Origin: Bacillus sp. 491mf
GTDB taxonomy: Bacteria > Bacillota > Bacilli > Bacillales > Bacillaceae_G
Direction of reading: 5' to 3'
DNA: 64,000 bases
NCBI RefSeq assembly: GCF_900112415.1
Contig: NZ_FOLV01000008.1
Location: forward strand, 93,788-157,787
Shown: one piece after another, positions 55,781 through 63,860 of the stretch
How positions within the stretch are numbered: position 1 is the stretch's first letter
Layout: every line of letters begins with the position of its first letter
Translations under genes and position numbers: made by a program
The notes under the pieces: generated by a model
Told to the model about the DNA's origin: nothing
The model's database searches: none
Seen by the model: only the letters and a program-made list of their open reading frames with translations

Positions 55781-56311
55781 TCACGATTTGTATTCCATCA
55801 TCCAACAATCTTCCCATACCCCTTCATGCAATTCATGTTCTTTTAACACTTTTACTTTTTGAAACCCACACTTCTCATAACAACGAATTGCTCGTTCATT
55901 ACTTACTCTTGGATCCATCGCGATTGCGAATGCTCCTAATTCATTCTTAATATATGTAATTACAGCCAGTACAAGTTCTGTACCAATTCCTCGGTTCCAG
56001 TACGCTGTTTCTCCGATAAATTGATCCATTCCCCACACATTTTCTCTCTCATCATATCCATATAACGCTTTCCATTCTGGATCTAAAGGATAGATTTGTA
56101 TATAACCGATAGATTTGTTTTTGTATTCTACAATACACCGTTTCTCTCCCGAACTACTTATATAGCGCTCTCGAACTTGCTGTAGTGATTGTGGTTTATC
56201 TCGTCCTTCATAAAAGCGTAAAACTTCAGGGTTTGATAGCCAATTTGATAAAGTTTGAACATCATTTTCTGTTACGTATCGAATGGATACATCTTTCTTC
56301 TGAAATAACAT
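55781..56311 (-). CDS. AAC(6')-like GNAT acetyltransferase
   Basis: 176 aa. VSIRYVTENDVQTLSNWLSNPEVLRFYEGRD (two short blocks) and YWNRGIGTELVLAVITYI (CoA loop), then NERAIRCYEKCGFQKVKVL, and a late HEGVWEDCWMMEYK. The N-terminal MDQFIGETAYWNRGIG region is typical of AAC(6') enzymes. Aminoglycoside 6'-acetylation is plausible from similarity only. Possibly cotranscribed with the isochorismatase pair. Confidence 0.78.
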   Translation of the reverse strand: MLFQKKDVSIRYVTENDVQTLSNWLSNPEVLRFYEGRDKPQSLQQVRERYISSSGEKRCIVEYKNKSIGYIQIYPLDPEWKALYGYDERENVWGMDQFIGETAYWNRGIGTELVLAVITYIKNELGAFAIAMDPRVSNERAIRCYEKCGFQKVKVLKEHELHEGVWEDCWMMEYKS

Positions 56312-56389
56312 AATTCTCCTCCGTTCGCAATAGTTGCAATGTTCATTTTCATTAAATATTACAAAAACAAAGTTGACATAATGTTATTA

Positions 56390-57958
56390 TTACATTTCAT
56401 CCAAAGAAAGCATAGCTACTTTTTTGGCTTTCTCCCTTCTTTCCATATACATTTCGATCACTAAACTAAGCAACGCGAAAAGAAAAATAACCCCACCTAT
56501 TTGGAAAGTTTGACTAAAACTATTCATAACCGCATGTTTATATTTTACTTGAATTTGTTTATAAAATTTATTATTTTCACTCGCATCCTTCATTACACTT
56601 TGCTGTGAAGTTATTAATTTTAACTCTTGTATCATTTTTTCTTTTTGCAAACTTGTTTGATTACTTTCATAAATGATTTTTTCCGCTTCCTTATTTACTT
56701 TTTCTTTTTCAATAGATAGTTGGTGATTTAAAATAACCACTAAAACAGCTACACCAACAATACTACCTACTGTTCTAGAAATATTTGATACACTTGATGC
56801 AATACCCGATTTTTCAGCTGGCACACTTAATACTGCAGTTGTTGTAAAAGGAGCGAGTGTACAACCTGTACCAATACCTACAATCATAAGCCTCCATACA
56901 TGGTCCCAATCCGTATCGTTTAATGACATATGACCAAATGAATAAGAAGCAATTAAAAATGCAATCATTCCTATACAACCAATAGCAATACTTCCACGCT
57001 TAGCAGCAATTGGTGTCATAATTGCAGTCACCACCATTGAGACAATTGCTAATGTACTAATAATCGTTCCGGCCCGAAGTTCACTCATTCCTTCTACTTC
57101 TACTAGATAAAAAGCAAAAACAAATAAAAAGTTCATAATGCCCATCCCCACAAAAAACAAAGCGAGATTAGCAAATGAAAACTCCTTGTATCTGAATAAA
57201 TGTAAAGGTAACATCGGATTTTCACTTTTCTTTTCAATGATAATAAATAATACGAAGCTTATAAAAGAAATGATAAACAGAAAACTCATAGTGGCGTAGT
57301 TTACACTTGATTTATTCACTTGTATAAGAGCATATACAAGTGTAACCAAAGCGAATGATGAAGTAATCATACCTGGCCAATCTATTTTACGGCTAGATGT
57401 AAGATCATAAGATTCTTGAATTAAAAAGAAAACGAAGAGTAAAGAAAGGATACCAATTGGAACATTAATAAAAAACACCCAATTCCAGCTCAATTTATCT
57501 GTTAAAACACCGCCAAGGGAAGGACCAATCGCAGCAGCTAAGCCGCCAAAGGCCCCCATAATTCCACTAATCATACCTTGTTTTCCTTTTGGAACAAGTT
57601 CTAATCCAAGTGGCATCGCAACTGGAACAATAATAGCAGCAGACATTCCTTGGAGTACACGAAAAATAACTAACATATGAAAAGAAGAGGCAAATCCACA
57701 CATTAGTGAACTAATTGAAAATCCTAATAAACCAATAACAAACAACATCTTGCGACCAAATTGATCTGCAAGACGTGCCGCAATTAATAAACATGTAACA
57801 AACGCAACGTTATATCCATTTGCAATCCACGAAATATTGTCTATTGAAGTATGAAACGTTTTCGTCATTTCTGGAAGTGCAATACTCACAATATTTGAAT
57901 CTAAGATCGCCATAAAAAATCCAGAAACTAATGCAAATAGTGCAAATAATTTTCTCAT
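56390..57958 (-). CDS. DHA2-type MFS drug exporter (EmrB/QacA family)
   Basis: 522 aa with ~14 transmembrane helices. ALVSGFFMAILDSNIVSIALPEM is the DHA2 TM1 motif D1, LADQFGRKMLFVIGLLGF motif A, and MGAFGGLAAAIGPSLGGVL motif C of antiporters. A charged linker (~455-490, KEKVNKEAEKII and MIQELKLITSQQ) precedes the last helix. It is the second gene of a tetR-MFS operon, the bcr1 element lying between the two. GGGAGATATAAGGAT precedes the ATG. Substrate unknown. Confidence 0.9.
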   Translation of the reverse strand: MRKLFALFALVSGFFMAILDSNIVSIALPEMTKTFHTSIDNISWIANGYNVAFVTCLLIAARLADQFGRKMLFVIGLLGFSISSLMCGFASSFHMLVIFRVLQGMSAAIIVPVAMPLGLELVPKGKQGMISGIMGAFGGLAAAIGPSLGGVLTDKLSWNWVFFINVPIGILSLLFVFFLIQESYDLTSSRKIDWPGMITSSFALVTLVYALIQVNKSSVNYATMSFLFIISFISFVLFIIIEKKSENPMLPLHLFRYKEFSFANLALFFVGMGIMNFLFVFAFYLVEVEGMSELRAGTIISTLAIVSMVVTAIMTPIAAKRGSIAIGCIGMIAFLIASYSFGHMSLNDTDWDHVWRLMIVGIGTGCTLAPFTTTAVLSVPAEKSGIASSVSNISRTVGSIVGVAVLVVILNHQLSIEKEKVNKEAEKIIYESNQTSLQKEKMIQELKLITSQQSVMKDASENNKFYKQIQVKYKHAVMNSFSQTFQIGGVIFLFALLSLVIEMYMERREKAKKVAMLSLDEM

Positions 57959-57975
57959 ATCCTTATATCTCCCTA

Positions 57976-58132
57976 TTTATCCCGCATTAACGGGCAGTAA
58001 TACTCCCACCTCAAAATTCGGCGAAAGCAAAGAAGTTAGGTGGGAGATAAACTGCCCGTAAAAGCCCGATTGGTTCAACTAATAATCAGTGGGGGTTGAA
58101 GAAAACCCCCACTGATTAAAGTTTCACTTTAT
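57976..58132 (-). repeat. bcr1-type repeat (157 bp) between tetR and the MFS gene
   Basis: Bounded by TTTAT at 57976-57980 and 58128-58132. It contains CCCGCATTAACGGGCAGTA, TCCCACCTCAAAATTCGGCG, GTGGGAGATAAACTGCCCGT and a CAGTGGGGG/CCCCCACTG hairpin. GGGCAGT...ACTGCCC and CCCACC...GGTGGG pair internally, so the transcript is highly structured. The other copy is at 6903-7182. The ATTAAAGTTTCACTTTAT end supplies the last codons and stop of tetR. Confidence 0.8.
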
Positions 58133-58709
58133 TTTCCTTATAAGAAACCCCGTTAACAAAAAGATTTACACTTGTCTCTATGTATTCTTCTAATTTAATA
58201 TCCTCGTCAGTTAGGCTAACATTCATAATATATAAAAATAACTGACCATAAAACATGTTTGCTATTAATCGATAATTGCACGGTGCAATGTACCCTTTTT
58301 CACTAAGTTTTTGTAAATATGTTTCTAAGTGATCAACTAAATGTGAATTTAATTCATGAAGCAGTCGTTTCATCTCACTATTTTGTCTGGATTCAAGTAA
58401 AGCCGCCCAAATGTAATTTAACTTTGGAAGGTTAATCTGTATGTATGTTTCTGCAATTGTTGTAAGGTCTTTACTTAAATCACCAGTAAACTGTTCATCC
58501 AATCCTTCTAACAACGCAACTGGTGTTGTTCGTAAAATAATACTTTCTCGAAATAAATTTTCTTTATTTTTAAAGTTACGAAAAATGGTTAATTCGCTTA
58601 CCTCTGCCTTTTCAGCAACTTCACGAATTGTCGTTGCTGTGTATCCTTTTTCACCAAATAATAAAACAGCTGCTTCAATAATCTTTTCTCTTGCTGATGT
58701 TTTTCTCAT
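58116..58709 (-). CDS. TetR-family repressor
   Basis: 197 aa from the ATG at 58709, preceded by ATGGAGGGAAATAAA. An N-terminal HTH (SAREKIIEAAVLLFGEKGYT, TIREVAEKAEVSELTIFRNFKNKE, ~1-60) is followed by a helical ligand domain. The C-terminus ...NGVSYKENKVKL* is partly encoded by the bcr1 element (KVKL and the stop). It is the first gene of a tetR-MFS operon and presumably represses it, responding to the exported drug. A long inverted repeat lies at 58734-58789 in its promoter. Confidence 0.88.
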   Translation of the reverse strand: MRKTSAREKIIEAAVLLFGEKGYTATTIREVAEKAEVSELTIFRNFKNKENLFRESIILRTTPVALLEGLDEQFTGDLSKDLTTIAETYIQINLPKLNYIWAALLESRQNSEMKRLLHELNSHLVDHLETYLQKLSEKGYIAPCNYRLIANMFYGQLFLYIMNVSLTDEDIKLEEYIETSVNLFVNGVSYKENKVKL

Positions 58710-58733
58710 TTTATTTCCCTCCATTTAATATAT

Positions 58734-58789
58734 AAGTAAGTGATTACTAACATATTACCATAAAGTAAAATGTTAGTAACTAATTACTT
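58734..58789. promoter_or_regulatory. Probable TetR operator (long inverted repeat)
   Basis: AAGTAAGTGATTACTAACAT (58734-58753) and ATGTTAGTAACTAATTACTT (58770-58789) are inverted copies, identical at 17 of 20 positions, 25 bp before the tetR start. Each arm itself contains a partly palindromic TTAGTAAC-like core. Autoregulation is expected. Confidence 0.65.
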
Positions 58790-59075
58790 TCATTTTATGA
58801 AATATTCTTCCATTTAACAGAACGATATAATTTCATCAACTATTAACTTGTATTGCCTTAGAAGAAATAATGGCATTCATGTCCTAGATACGCTTTTAAA
58901 ATACTTTCACCTATTTTTAAATAGAAAACATTTTTCAAATACTATTTATTCTCTACTTGCTTTATAGCACTGTATATCTTTTTCTTCATATCTAAAAATT
59001 ATTTTTCTCAAGTAACTTCCAACTGCTAACGGTATAAATAAAAATATTTGTACATATGTTGAAGAGATGGAAATC
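58790..59075. other. Intergenic region before the lsr relic
   Basis: No gene seen in this AT-rich stretch. It probably contains the promoter for the lsrK operon, but no consensus pair was clear enough to name. Confidence 0.3.
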
Positions 59076-59225
59076 ATGATACAACTAAACTTTGAAGAAA
59101 ACCTGTTAACAAAAACTACGTGGTGTTATTACAAAGATTATCTTCCCCAACAATAAATAGCCTCCTTACTACATATATCTAGAAATAAGGTTGTCCGTTT
59201 ACTAGAAAAGGAGCGTGGGATATAA
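59076..59225 (+). pseudogene. HTH-only, nonsense-mutated relic of an LsrR/SorC-type regulator
   Basis: From the ATG at 59076 (GAAGAGATGGAAATC before it) the frame reads MIQLNFEENLLTKTTWCYYK then DYLPQQ, TAA at 59154, and continues in frame IASLLHISRNKVVRLLEKER with GI and a second TAA at 59223. Q-Q-[E]-I-A-x-L-L-x-I-S-R is the SorC/DeoR-like HTH of LsrR; a single G-to-T change (GAA to TAA) explains the stop. The entire ~250-aa sugar-binding domain is absent and the second stop overlaps the lsrK ATG (TAATG). Confidence 0.7.
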
Positions 59226-60787
59226 TGACTGCTCTATTAGCTTATGATGCCGGAACCGGTAGTATCCGAGCTGTCTTATTTGATTTACAAGGGAAGCAAC
59301 TTGCTGTAAGTCAACGAGAATGGGTTCATATGGAAGACTCACGATATCCAGGTTCAATGGATTTTGACGTAAAGGAAAACTGGAAGCTTATTCAAGGCTG
59401 TACAAAAGATGTACTACAAACAAGTCGTATTCCTTCTTCTACTATTCAAGGAATTAGTGCAACAAGTATGCGCGAAGGATTTGTTTTATATGACAAGGAT
59501 GGTACTGAAATTTGGGCATGTGCCAATGTTGATAACCGTGCGACAGCTGAAGTTACACAACTTAAACAAATACGATCTCACCTTGAACATGATATATATA
59601 CAATATCAGGGCAAACTTTCGCTCTAGGTGCATTACCAAGATTAAAATGGATTGCAAAACATCAACCTGACATTTATGAAAGAACACATTCTATTACAAT
59701 GTTAAATGATTGGATTTTATATAAGTTGTGCGGCGTATTACAAATGGATCCTTCCAATGGATGTACGACGGGGATTTTTAATTTACATACTAGAAATTGG
59801 GCTCCAGAACTAATAGAGAAATGCAACCTCTCATCAGTACTCTCACCGAAAATAAATGAAGCTGGAACTATTATTGGAAACGTAACAAAACAATGCGCAG
59901 CAGAAACTGGATTATTCGAGGGAACGCCTGTTGTTACTGGAGGCGGAGATGCGCAAATGGCTTCTCTTGGTTCTGGAGTTGTCCAAAGCGGGCAAACTTT
60001 CATTTGCGGCGGAAGTTTTTGGCAACAAGAAGTGAACATAAGCAATCCTGTGCTAGATCCAAATGCTCGCATTCGTGTAAATTGTCACGTTCTTCCTACT
60101 CTTTGGCAATACGAAACAATTGCCTTTTTTCCCGGTCTTGTGATGCGCTGGTTTCGAGACGCTTTCTGCCTGGAAGAAAAACAACGAGCAAAAGAACTAG
60201 GTATCGATGCTTACGAATTATTAGAGGAACAAGCAAAGGATGTCCCAGTTGGATCACGCGGTATCATTCCAATTTTTTCTAATGTCATGAACTATATTTC
60301 TTGGCGTCATGCATCTCCCTCTTTTATAAATTTAAGCTTAGATCCTGAAAAGTGCGGGAAGAAAGAAATATTTCGAGCTATTGAAGAAAATGCAGCTTTC
60401 GTGACATATGGAAATTTAAAGTTAATTGAAGAATTAACAGGACGGTTCCCGAAAGAGGTAGTTTTTGCTGGAGGGGCTTCAAAGGGAAAATTATGGTGTC
60501 AAATTGTCGCTGATGTATTAGGTGTTCCTGTAAAAGTACCTGTAGTCAAAGAAGCAGCCGCTTTAGGAACAGCAATTGTAGCGGGGATTGGTGCCGGTAT
60601 TTATCATTCAATGGAGTCTATTTCTGAACAATTTGTAAAATGGGAAACAACGTATTTACCGAACAATAAAAATCATGAACAATACCAAAAACTATATAAA
60701 AACTGGAAGGCTGTATATCAGCAGCAACTTCAATTAGCTGATCAAGGATTTACTTCTCATATGTGGATTGCACCTGGAGCTCTGTAA
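59225..60787 (+). CDS. lsrK: Autoinducer-2 kinase LsrK
   Basis: 520 aa FGGY-family kinase. LAYDAGTGSIRAVLFDLQGK (~residues 4-23) is the ATP-site phosphate-1 motif; the YPGSMDFDVKENW, ATSMREGFVLYDKDG, and IWACANVDNRA segments closely match E. coli LsrK (530 aa). VVTGGGDAQMASLGSGVV and FAGGASKGKLWCQIVADVLGVPV are the FGGY C-domain motifs. It phosphorylates imported AI-2 (DPD). Start ATG follows AAAAGGAGCGTGGGATATA, inherited from the regulator remnant. Confidence 0.92.
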   Translation: MTALLAYDAGTGSIRAVLFDLQGKQLAVSQREWVHMEDSRYPGSMDFDVKENWKLIQGCTKDVLQTSRIPSSTIQGISATSMREGFVLYDKDGTEIWACANVDNRATAEVTQLKQIRSHLEHDIYTISGQTFALGALPRLKWIAKHQPDIYERTHSITMLNDWILYKLCGVLQMDPSNGCTTGIFNLHTRNWAPELIEKCNLSSVLSPKINEAGTIIGNVTKQCAAETGLFEGTPVVTGGGDAQMASLGSGVVQSGQTFICGGSFWQQEVNISNPVLDPNARIRVNCHVLPTLWQYETIAFFPGLVMRWFRDAFCLEEKQRAKELGIDAYELLEEQAKDVPVGSRGIIPIFSNVMNYISWRHASPSFINLSLDPEKCGKKEIFRAIEENAAFVTYGNLKLIEELTGRFPKEVVFAGGASKGKLWCQIVADVLGVPVKVPVVKEAAALGTAIVAGIGAGIYHSMESISEQFVKWETTYLPNNKNHEQYQKLYKNWKAVYQQQLQLADQGFTSHMWIAPGAL

Positions 60788-60812
60788 ATTGTTATAAAAA
60801 GGAGTGAAAAGC

Positions 60813-61169
60813 ATGCTAAAAGTAAATGAAGAAGATTTCTCCTATCGCTTCGGTGATAATGGACCAAAATATTTAGTAAAGGGCCCTAATATTGATATAG
60901 GTGTTGTTGTCATTAAACCAGGGCAAGATTTTCAAAACCATTATCATACAACTTGTGAAGAAATTTTCTATGCATTAGAAGGTGAGATAGATTTCTATAT
61001 TAATCACGTAAAAGTTCCTATTAAACAAGGTGACGTCTTACAAGTTCGTCCTCATGAATCTCACTATCTCATCAATCGTTCTTCACAAAATTTTAAAGCG
61101 CTCTTTATTAAATCGCCTCATTTGCAAGAAAAAGATACTGTACAAACAGAAAATCCAAACTGTAATTAA
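60813..61169 (+). CDS. Single-domain cupin in lsr operon
   Basis: 118 aa from the ATG at 60813, behind AAAAAGGAGTGAAAAGC; a GTG at 60804 is in frame but lies in the ribosome binding site. VVIKPGQDFQNHYHTTCEEIFYALEGEID gives cupin motif 1 (HYHTTCEE, two His, Glu) and VLQVRPHESHYLINRSS motif 2 (His). Between lsrK and lsrF, where enterics have lsrG (a different, monooxygenase-like fold) elsewhere, so it may take over the isomerisation of phospho-AI-2. Inference only. Confidence 0.75.
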   Translation: MLKVNEEDFSYRFGDNGPKYLVKGPNIDIGVVVIKPGQDFQNHYHTTCEEIFYALEGEIDFYINHVKVPIKQGDVLQVRPHESHYLINRSSQNFKALFIKSPHLQEKDTVQTENPNCN

Positions 61170-61182
61170 GGAGTGATACCCT

Positions 61183-61968
61183 ATGACTTGGGGATTTCAA
61201 AATCGCTTACATACTATTTTACCTGATGGAAAAGCAGTTATGTTAGCAATTGATCACGGTTATTTTTTAGGACCCATTCATGGATTGGAACAGCCTCTTG
61301 AAACAGTAAAAAGTTTACTTCCTTACACGGACTCCCTCTTTTTAACTCGAGGTGTACTTAACTCTTGTATACCAGAAGATTGTAAAACGCCTATGGTTCT
61401 TCGTGTATCTGGCGGGGCTACTGTAGTTGGAAAAGATCTTGCGAATGAAACAATTGTTACTCCAATAAAAGAAGCTTTGCGTCATAACGTAGCTGGCGTT
61501 GGCGTATCTGTCTTTGTTGGATCTGATTATGAAACACAAACTGTAACAAACCTTGCGAATGTTGTATCTGAAGCACACGATTATGGTTTACCTGTACTCG
61601 GAATAACTGCAGTAGCAAAGGAACTTCAAAAACGGGAAGCACGTTTTTTAGCGTTAGCTTCACGTGTATGTGTTGAAGTGGGTGCTGATATCATTAAAAC
61701 GTATTACTGTGAAGGCTTTGAAAAAATCACAAGTACATGTCCGGCTCCAGTTGTGATTGCAGGGGGGCCAAAGTTAGACACAATTGAAGCAGTGCTTACA
61801 ATTACATACAATGCACTGCAAGAAGGTGCAGTCGGTGTTGATATGGGACGAAATATTTGGCAATCCGAACATCCGGCTGCGATGATTCAATCGATTCATG
61901 GCATCGTAAAAAATGGATTGAATGTAAAAGAAGCTCTAGAATTATATAATACGATTACAAATTCGTGA
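61183..61968 (+). CDS. lsrF: LsrF-type 3-hydroxy-2,4-pentadione-5-phosphate thiolase
   Basis: 261 aa class I aldolase-fold protein. TWGFQNRLHTILPDGKAVMLAIDHGYFLGP (N-term), LFLTRGVLNS, ADIIKTYYCEGFEKI with the catalytic Lys, VVIAGGPKLDT and VGVDMGRNIWQSEHP. All are LsrF signatures, although the ~25-residue N-terminal extension of E. coli LsrF is missing. It transfers the acetyl of the phospho-AI-2 derivative to CoA. Last gene of the cluster; a long hairpin follows. Confidence 0.9.
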   Translation: MTWGFQNRLHTILPDGKAVMLAIDHGYFLGPIHGLEQPLETVKSLLPYTDSLFLTRGVLNSCIPEDCKTPMVLRVSGGATVVGKDLANETIVTPIKEALRHNVAGVGVSVFVGSDYETQTVTNLANVVSEAHDYGLPVLGITAVAKELQKREARFLALASRVCVEVGADIIKTYYCEGFEKITSTCPAPVVIAGGPKLDTIEAVLTITYNALQEGAVGVDMGRNIWQSEHPAAMIQSIHGIVKNGLNVKEALELYNTITNS

Positions 61969-62016
61969 ATCATAATTATATAAAACTACATTTTTCACTT
62001 CCAGTAACACTGATTG

Positions 62017-62069
62017 TGTAAATATGAACACCCTCTAAACTTTGAGAATAGAGGGTGTTCACATTTACA
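62017..62069. terminator. Long hairpin after the lsr operon
   Basis: GTGTAAATATGAACACCCTCT and AGAGGGTGTTCACATTTACAC pair over ~21 bp with one mismatch around an ~11-nt loop. Too long for a plain terminator, but well placed between lsrF and the convergent small membrane-protein gene. Confidence 0.65.
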
Positions 62070-62120
62070 CTTACATTTCTTGTTCGCTTCTCAATTCACA
62101 TATTTGTTAAAGTGAAAAAA

Positions 62121-62315
62121 TTAATTTTTTTCTTTCTTCTCTAACAGCTCAATAACTCTATCTAATTTCTTCTCAATTTCACTTATAGAAGCTCTTTGTC
62201 TAGATTGATTGACGAGTCGTGATCGTATAAATGCGCCAAGCGAAATAAAAAATAGCAGTATTAAAGCGAAGAAAAGAGTAATTGAAACAATGTTTAAGAT
62301 TGAAAAAATAGCCAT
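62121..62315 (-). CDS. Small membrane protein (DUF4083-like)
   Basis: 64 aa. One hydrophobic helix (~residues 7-32, VSITLFFALILLFFISLGAF) then an Arg-rich stretch (IRSRLVNQSRQRAS) and a C-terminal coiled-coil-like tail ISEIEKKLDRVIELLEKKEKN. This matches the small DUF4083-type family common in the B. cereus group. Function unknown. Confidence 0.65.
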   Translation of the reverse strand: MAIFSILNIVSITLFFALILLFFISLGAFIRSRLVNQSRQRASISEIEKKLDRVIELLEKKEKN

Positions 62316-62401
62316 TCTTACATCTATCCTTCCTGTTTCTTCTTTATTCCTATGTTATCTTGATTGGCATTGTTGAAATTCTATTTAAAAAGATTCTTAA
62401 G

Positions 62402-62971
62402 TTAAGAGGTTATTCCCTTACAAAACTTTAATGTTGAATCTAACTTTTCTTTCTCTTTCAACAAGTTCATTAATTGGCAAACAGTTACTGCAAACTCTGC
62501 AAACGCAGTACCTTTTGCAGTTATGATTGTGTCTTCCACTTCAATATCTGTTCCTGTATATACCGATGTTTCAAATAGGGCTTTGTTATTCTCATATGTA
62601 TGCTGAAGACACGTAAATTTTCTACCGTTTAGTACCCCTGCTTTTGCTAGCAAAATGGCAGAAGCGCATATAGAAGCAATAGGAATATGTAAGTTATAGG
62701 CGTTCATTAATGTCTTACTAACCATTCCCTCATCTACTATTTCATGAACACCATCTCCTCCAGAAATAAGGATGAGATCAAATTCATTTACCTTAATTTC
62801 AGATAAAGAAGCTTCGACTTGAGTCCTTAATCCACCAATACTTTCTACTGGTTTACCATCTACGGAGACGGTAGTAATTTTGGCTTTACCTATTTTTCTA
62901 AGCAAAAATAATGCGTGGGCTATTTCAAAATCAGCGTATTGTGGATAAGCGAGAAACAATACTTTTTCCAT
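62402..62971 (-). CDS. DJ-1/PfpI family protein
   Basis: 189 aa. MEKVLFLAYPQYADFEIAHAL at the start has the conserved acidic residue of the family, LILISGGDGVHE and IPIASICASAILLAKAGVL contain the nucleophile elbow with Cys (~residue 101). ATAKGTAFAEFAV is the C-terminal helix. Members are glyoxalases, amidases or chaperone-like proteins; substrate unknown. Confidence 0.85.
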   Translation of the reverse strand: MEKVLFLAYPQYADFEIAHALFLLRKIGKAKITTVSVDGKPVESIGGLRTQVEASLSEIKVNEFDLILISGGDGVHEIVDEGMVSKTLMNAYNLHIPIASICASAILLAKAGVLNGRKFTCLQHTYENNKALFETSVYTGTDIEVEDTIITAKGTAFAEFAVTVCQLMNLLKEKEKLDSTLKFCKGITS

Positions 62972-63152
62972 ACAATAATCATTCCCCTTTACATTTGTTA
63001 TTCAATTACTTTTAAAACCTTAAACATTTCTATCCGGTACTTTTAGAATAAATCGAGAAGGTTTTCACTTCCAAATTGTTAGAATAATCAATATGGAATC
63101 TTGTATAATGAAAGCAGTAATAAAAATCTACAATAAACGGACGGTGTTATAT

Positions 63153-63650
63153 ATGAATGAGAATCTTTCCATACAAGAATACTCTTCTAATTATCAATCT
63201 CAAATTTTAGATTTAATCCTTTCCATCCAACAAGATGAATACAATATCCCTATTTCAAAAGAGAATCAACCTGATTTACTTAGCATAGAAAGCATTTACC
63301 AATTTGGTAACGGTAATTTTTGGGTCGCACTTTATCAAGGAGAAGTTGTAGGCACTATCGCTCTTTTAGATATTGGCAATCATCAATTAGCATTGAGAAA
63401 AATGTTTGTGAAAAAAGAGTATAGAGGCAAAATATTTCAAACAGCCGGTCTTTTATTACATAATGCGATTGCATGGGCAAAGACAAAAGAAGTGAAAGAA
63501 ATATACTTAGGAACAACGCTGCAATTTGTAGCGGCCCATAAGTTTTACGAGAAAAATCATTTTAAAAATATAGAAATTGATAGATTACCTACAAATTTCC
63601 CTATTATGCAAGTAGACAAAAAATTCTATAAATATACTGTTCATAATTAG
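63153..63650 (+). CDS. GNAT family N-acetyltransferase
   Basis: 165 aa from the ATG at 63153, chosen because an upstream in-frame start at 63108 lies in a TATAAT-like promoter element. NLSIQEYSSNYQSQILDLIL, VGTIALLDIGNHQLALRKMFV, KKEYRGKIFQTAGLLL (CoA loop, less Gly-rich than usual) and AHKFYEKNHFKNIEI. Substrate unknown. The IS605 element's right end follows 12 bp after its stop. Confidence 0.82.
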   Translation: MNENLSIQEYSSNYQSQILDLILSIQQDEYNIPISKENQPDLLSIESIYQFGNGNFWVALYQGEVVGTIALLDIGNHQLALRKMFVKKEYRGKIFQTAGLLLHNAIAWAKTKEVKEIYLGTTLQFVAAHKFYEKNHFKNIEIDRLPTNFPIMQVDKKFYKYTVHN

Positions 63651-63662
63651 TAGTATCAGATG

Positions 63663-63860
63663 GTGAATAACCCCTCCTTATCCACCTTACGGATTGATTG
63701 AAGAAGGGGCTTCCTGTTTCATAGACCGTTGCGTAGTGGGGTGTCCCACTGCGTCTTACACAGTCTCCACAGGCGTAGATTATACTGTTCGGACATAACC
63801 TTGCCCTACAGTTTATAGGTTTTAATTTGTAGCAAGCAATTCTTCTAATCCTTTTTGTAA
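63663..63860 (-). ncRNA. Presumptive omega-RNA and right end of an IS605-family element
   Basis: Downstream of and overlapping the tnpB 3' end on the minus strand are GCAAGGTTATGTCCGAACAG, GTGTAAGACGCAGTGGGACACCCCACTACGC and a final GAAGCCCCTTC...GGGGTTATTCACC hairpin, which looks like the IS right end. This layout matches TnpB guide-RNA scaffolds; the guide would be the DNA just beyond 63663 (reading toward lower coordinates). Inferred by analogy with ISDra2-type elements. Confidence 0.55.

Noticed and set aside
60804-60812. GTG as the start of the cupin gene
   Set aside because: It overlaps the AAGGAGTG ribosome binding site that serves the ATG at 60813.
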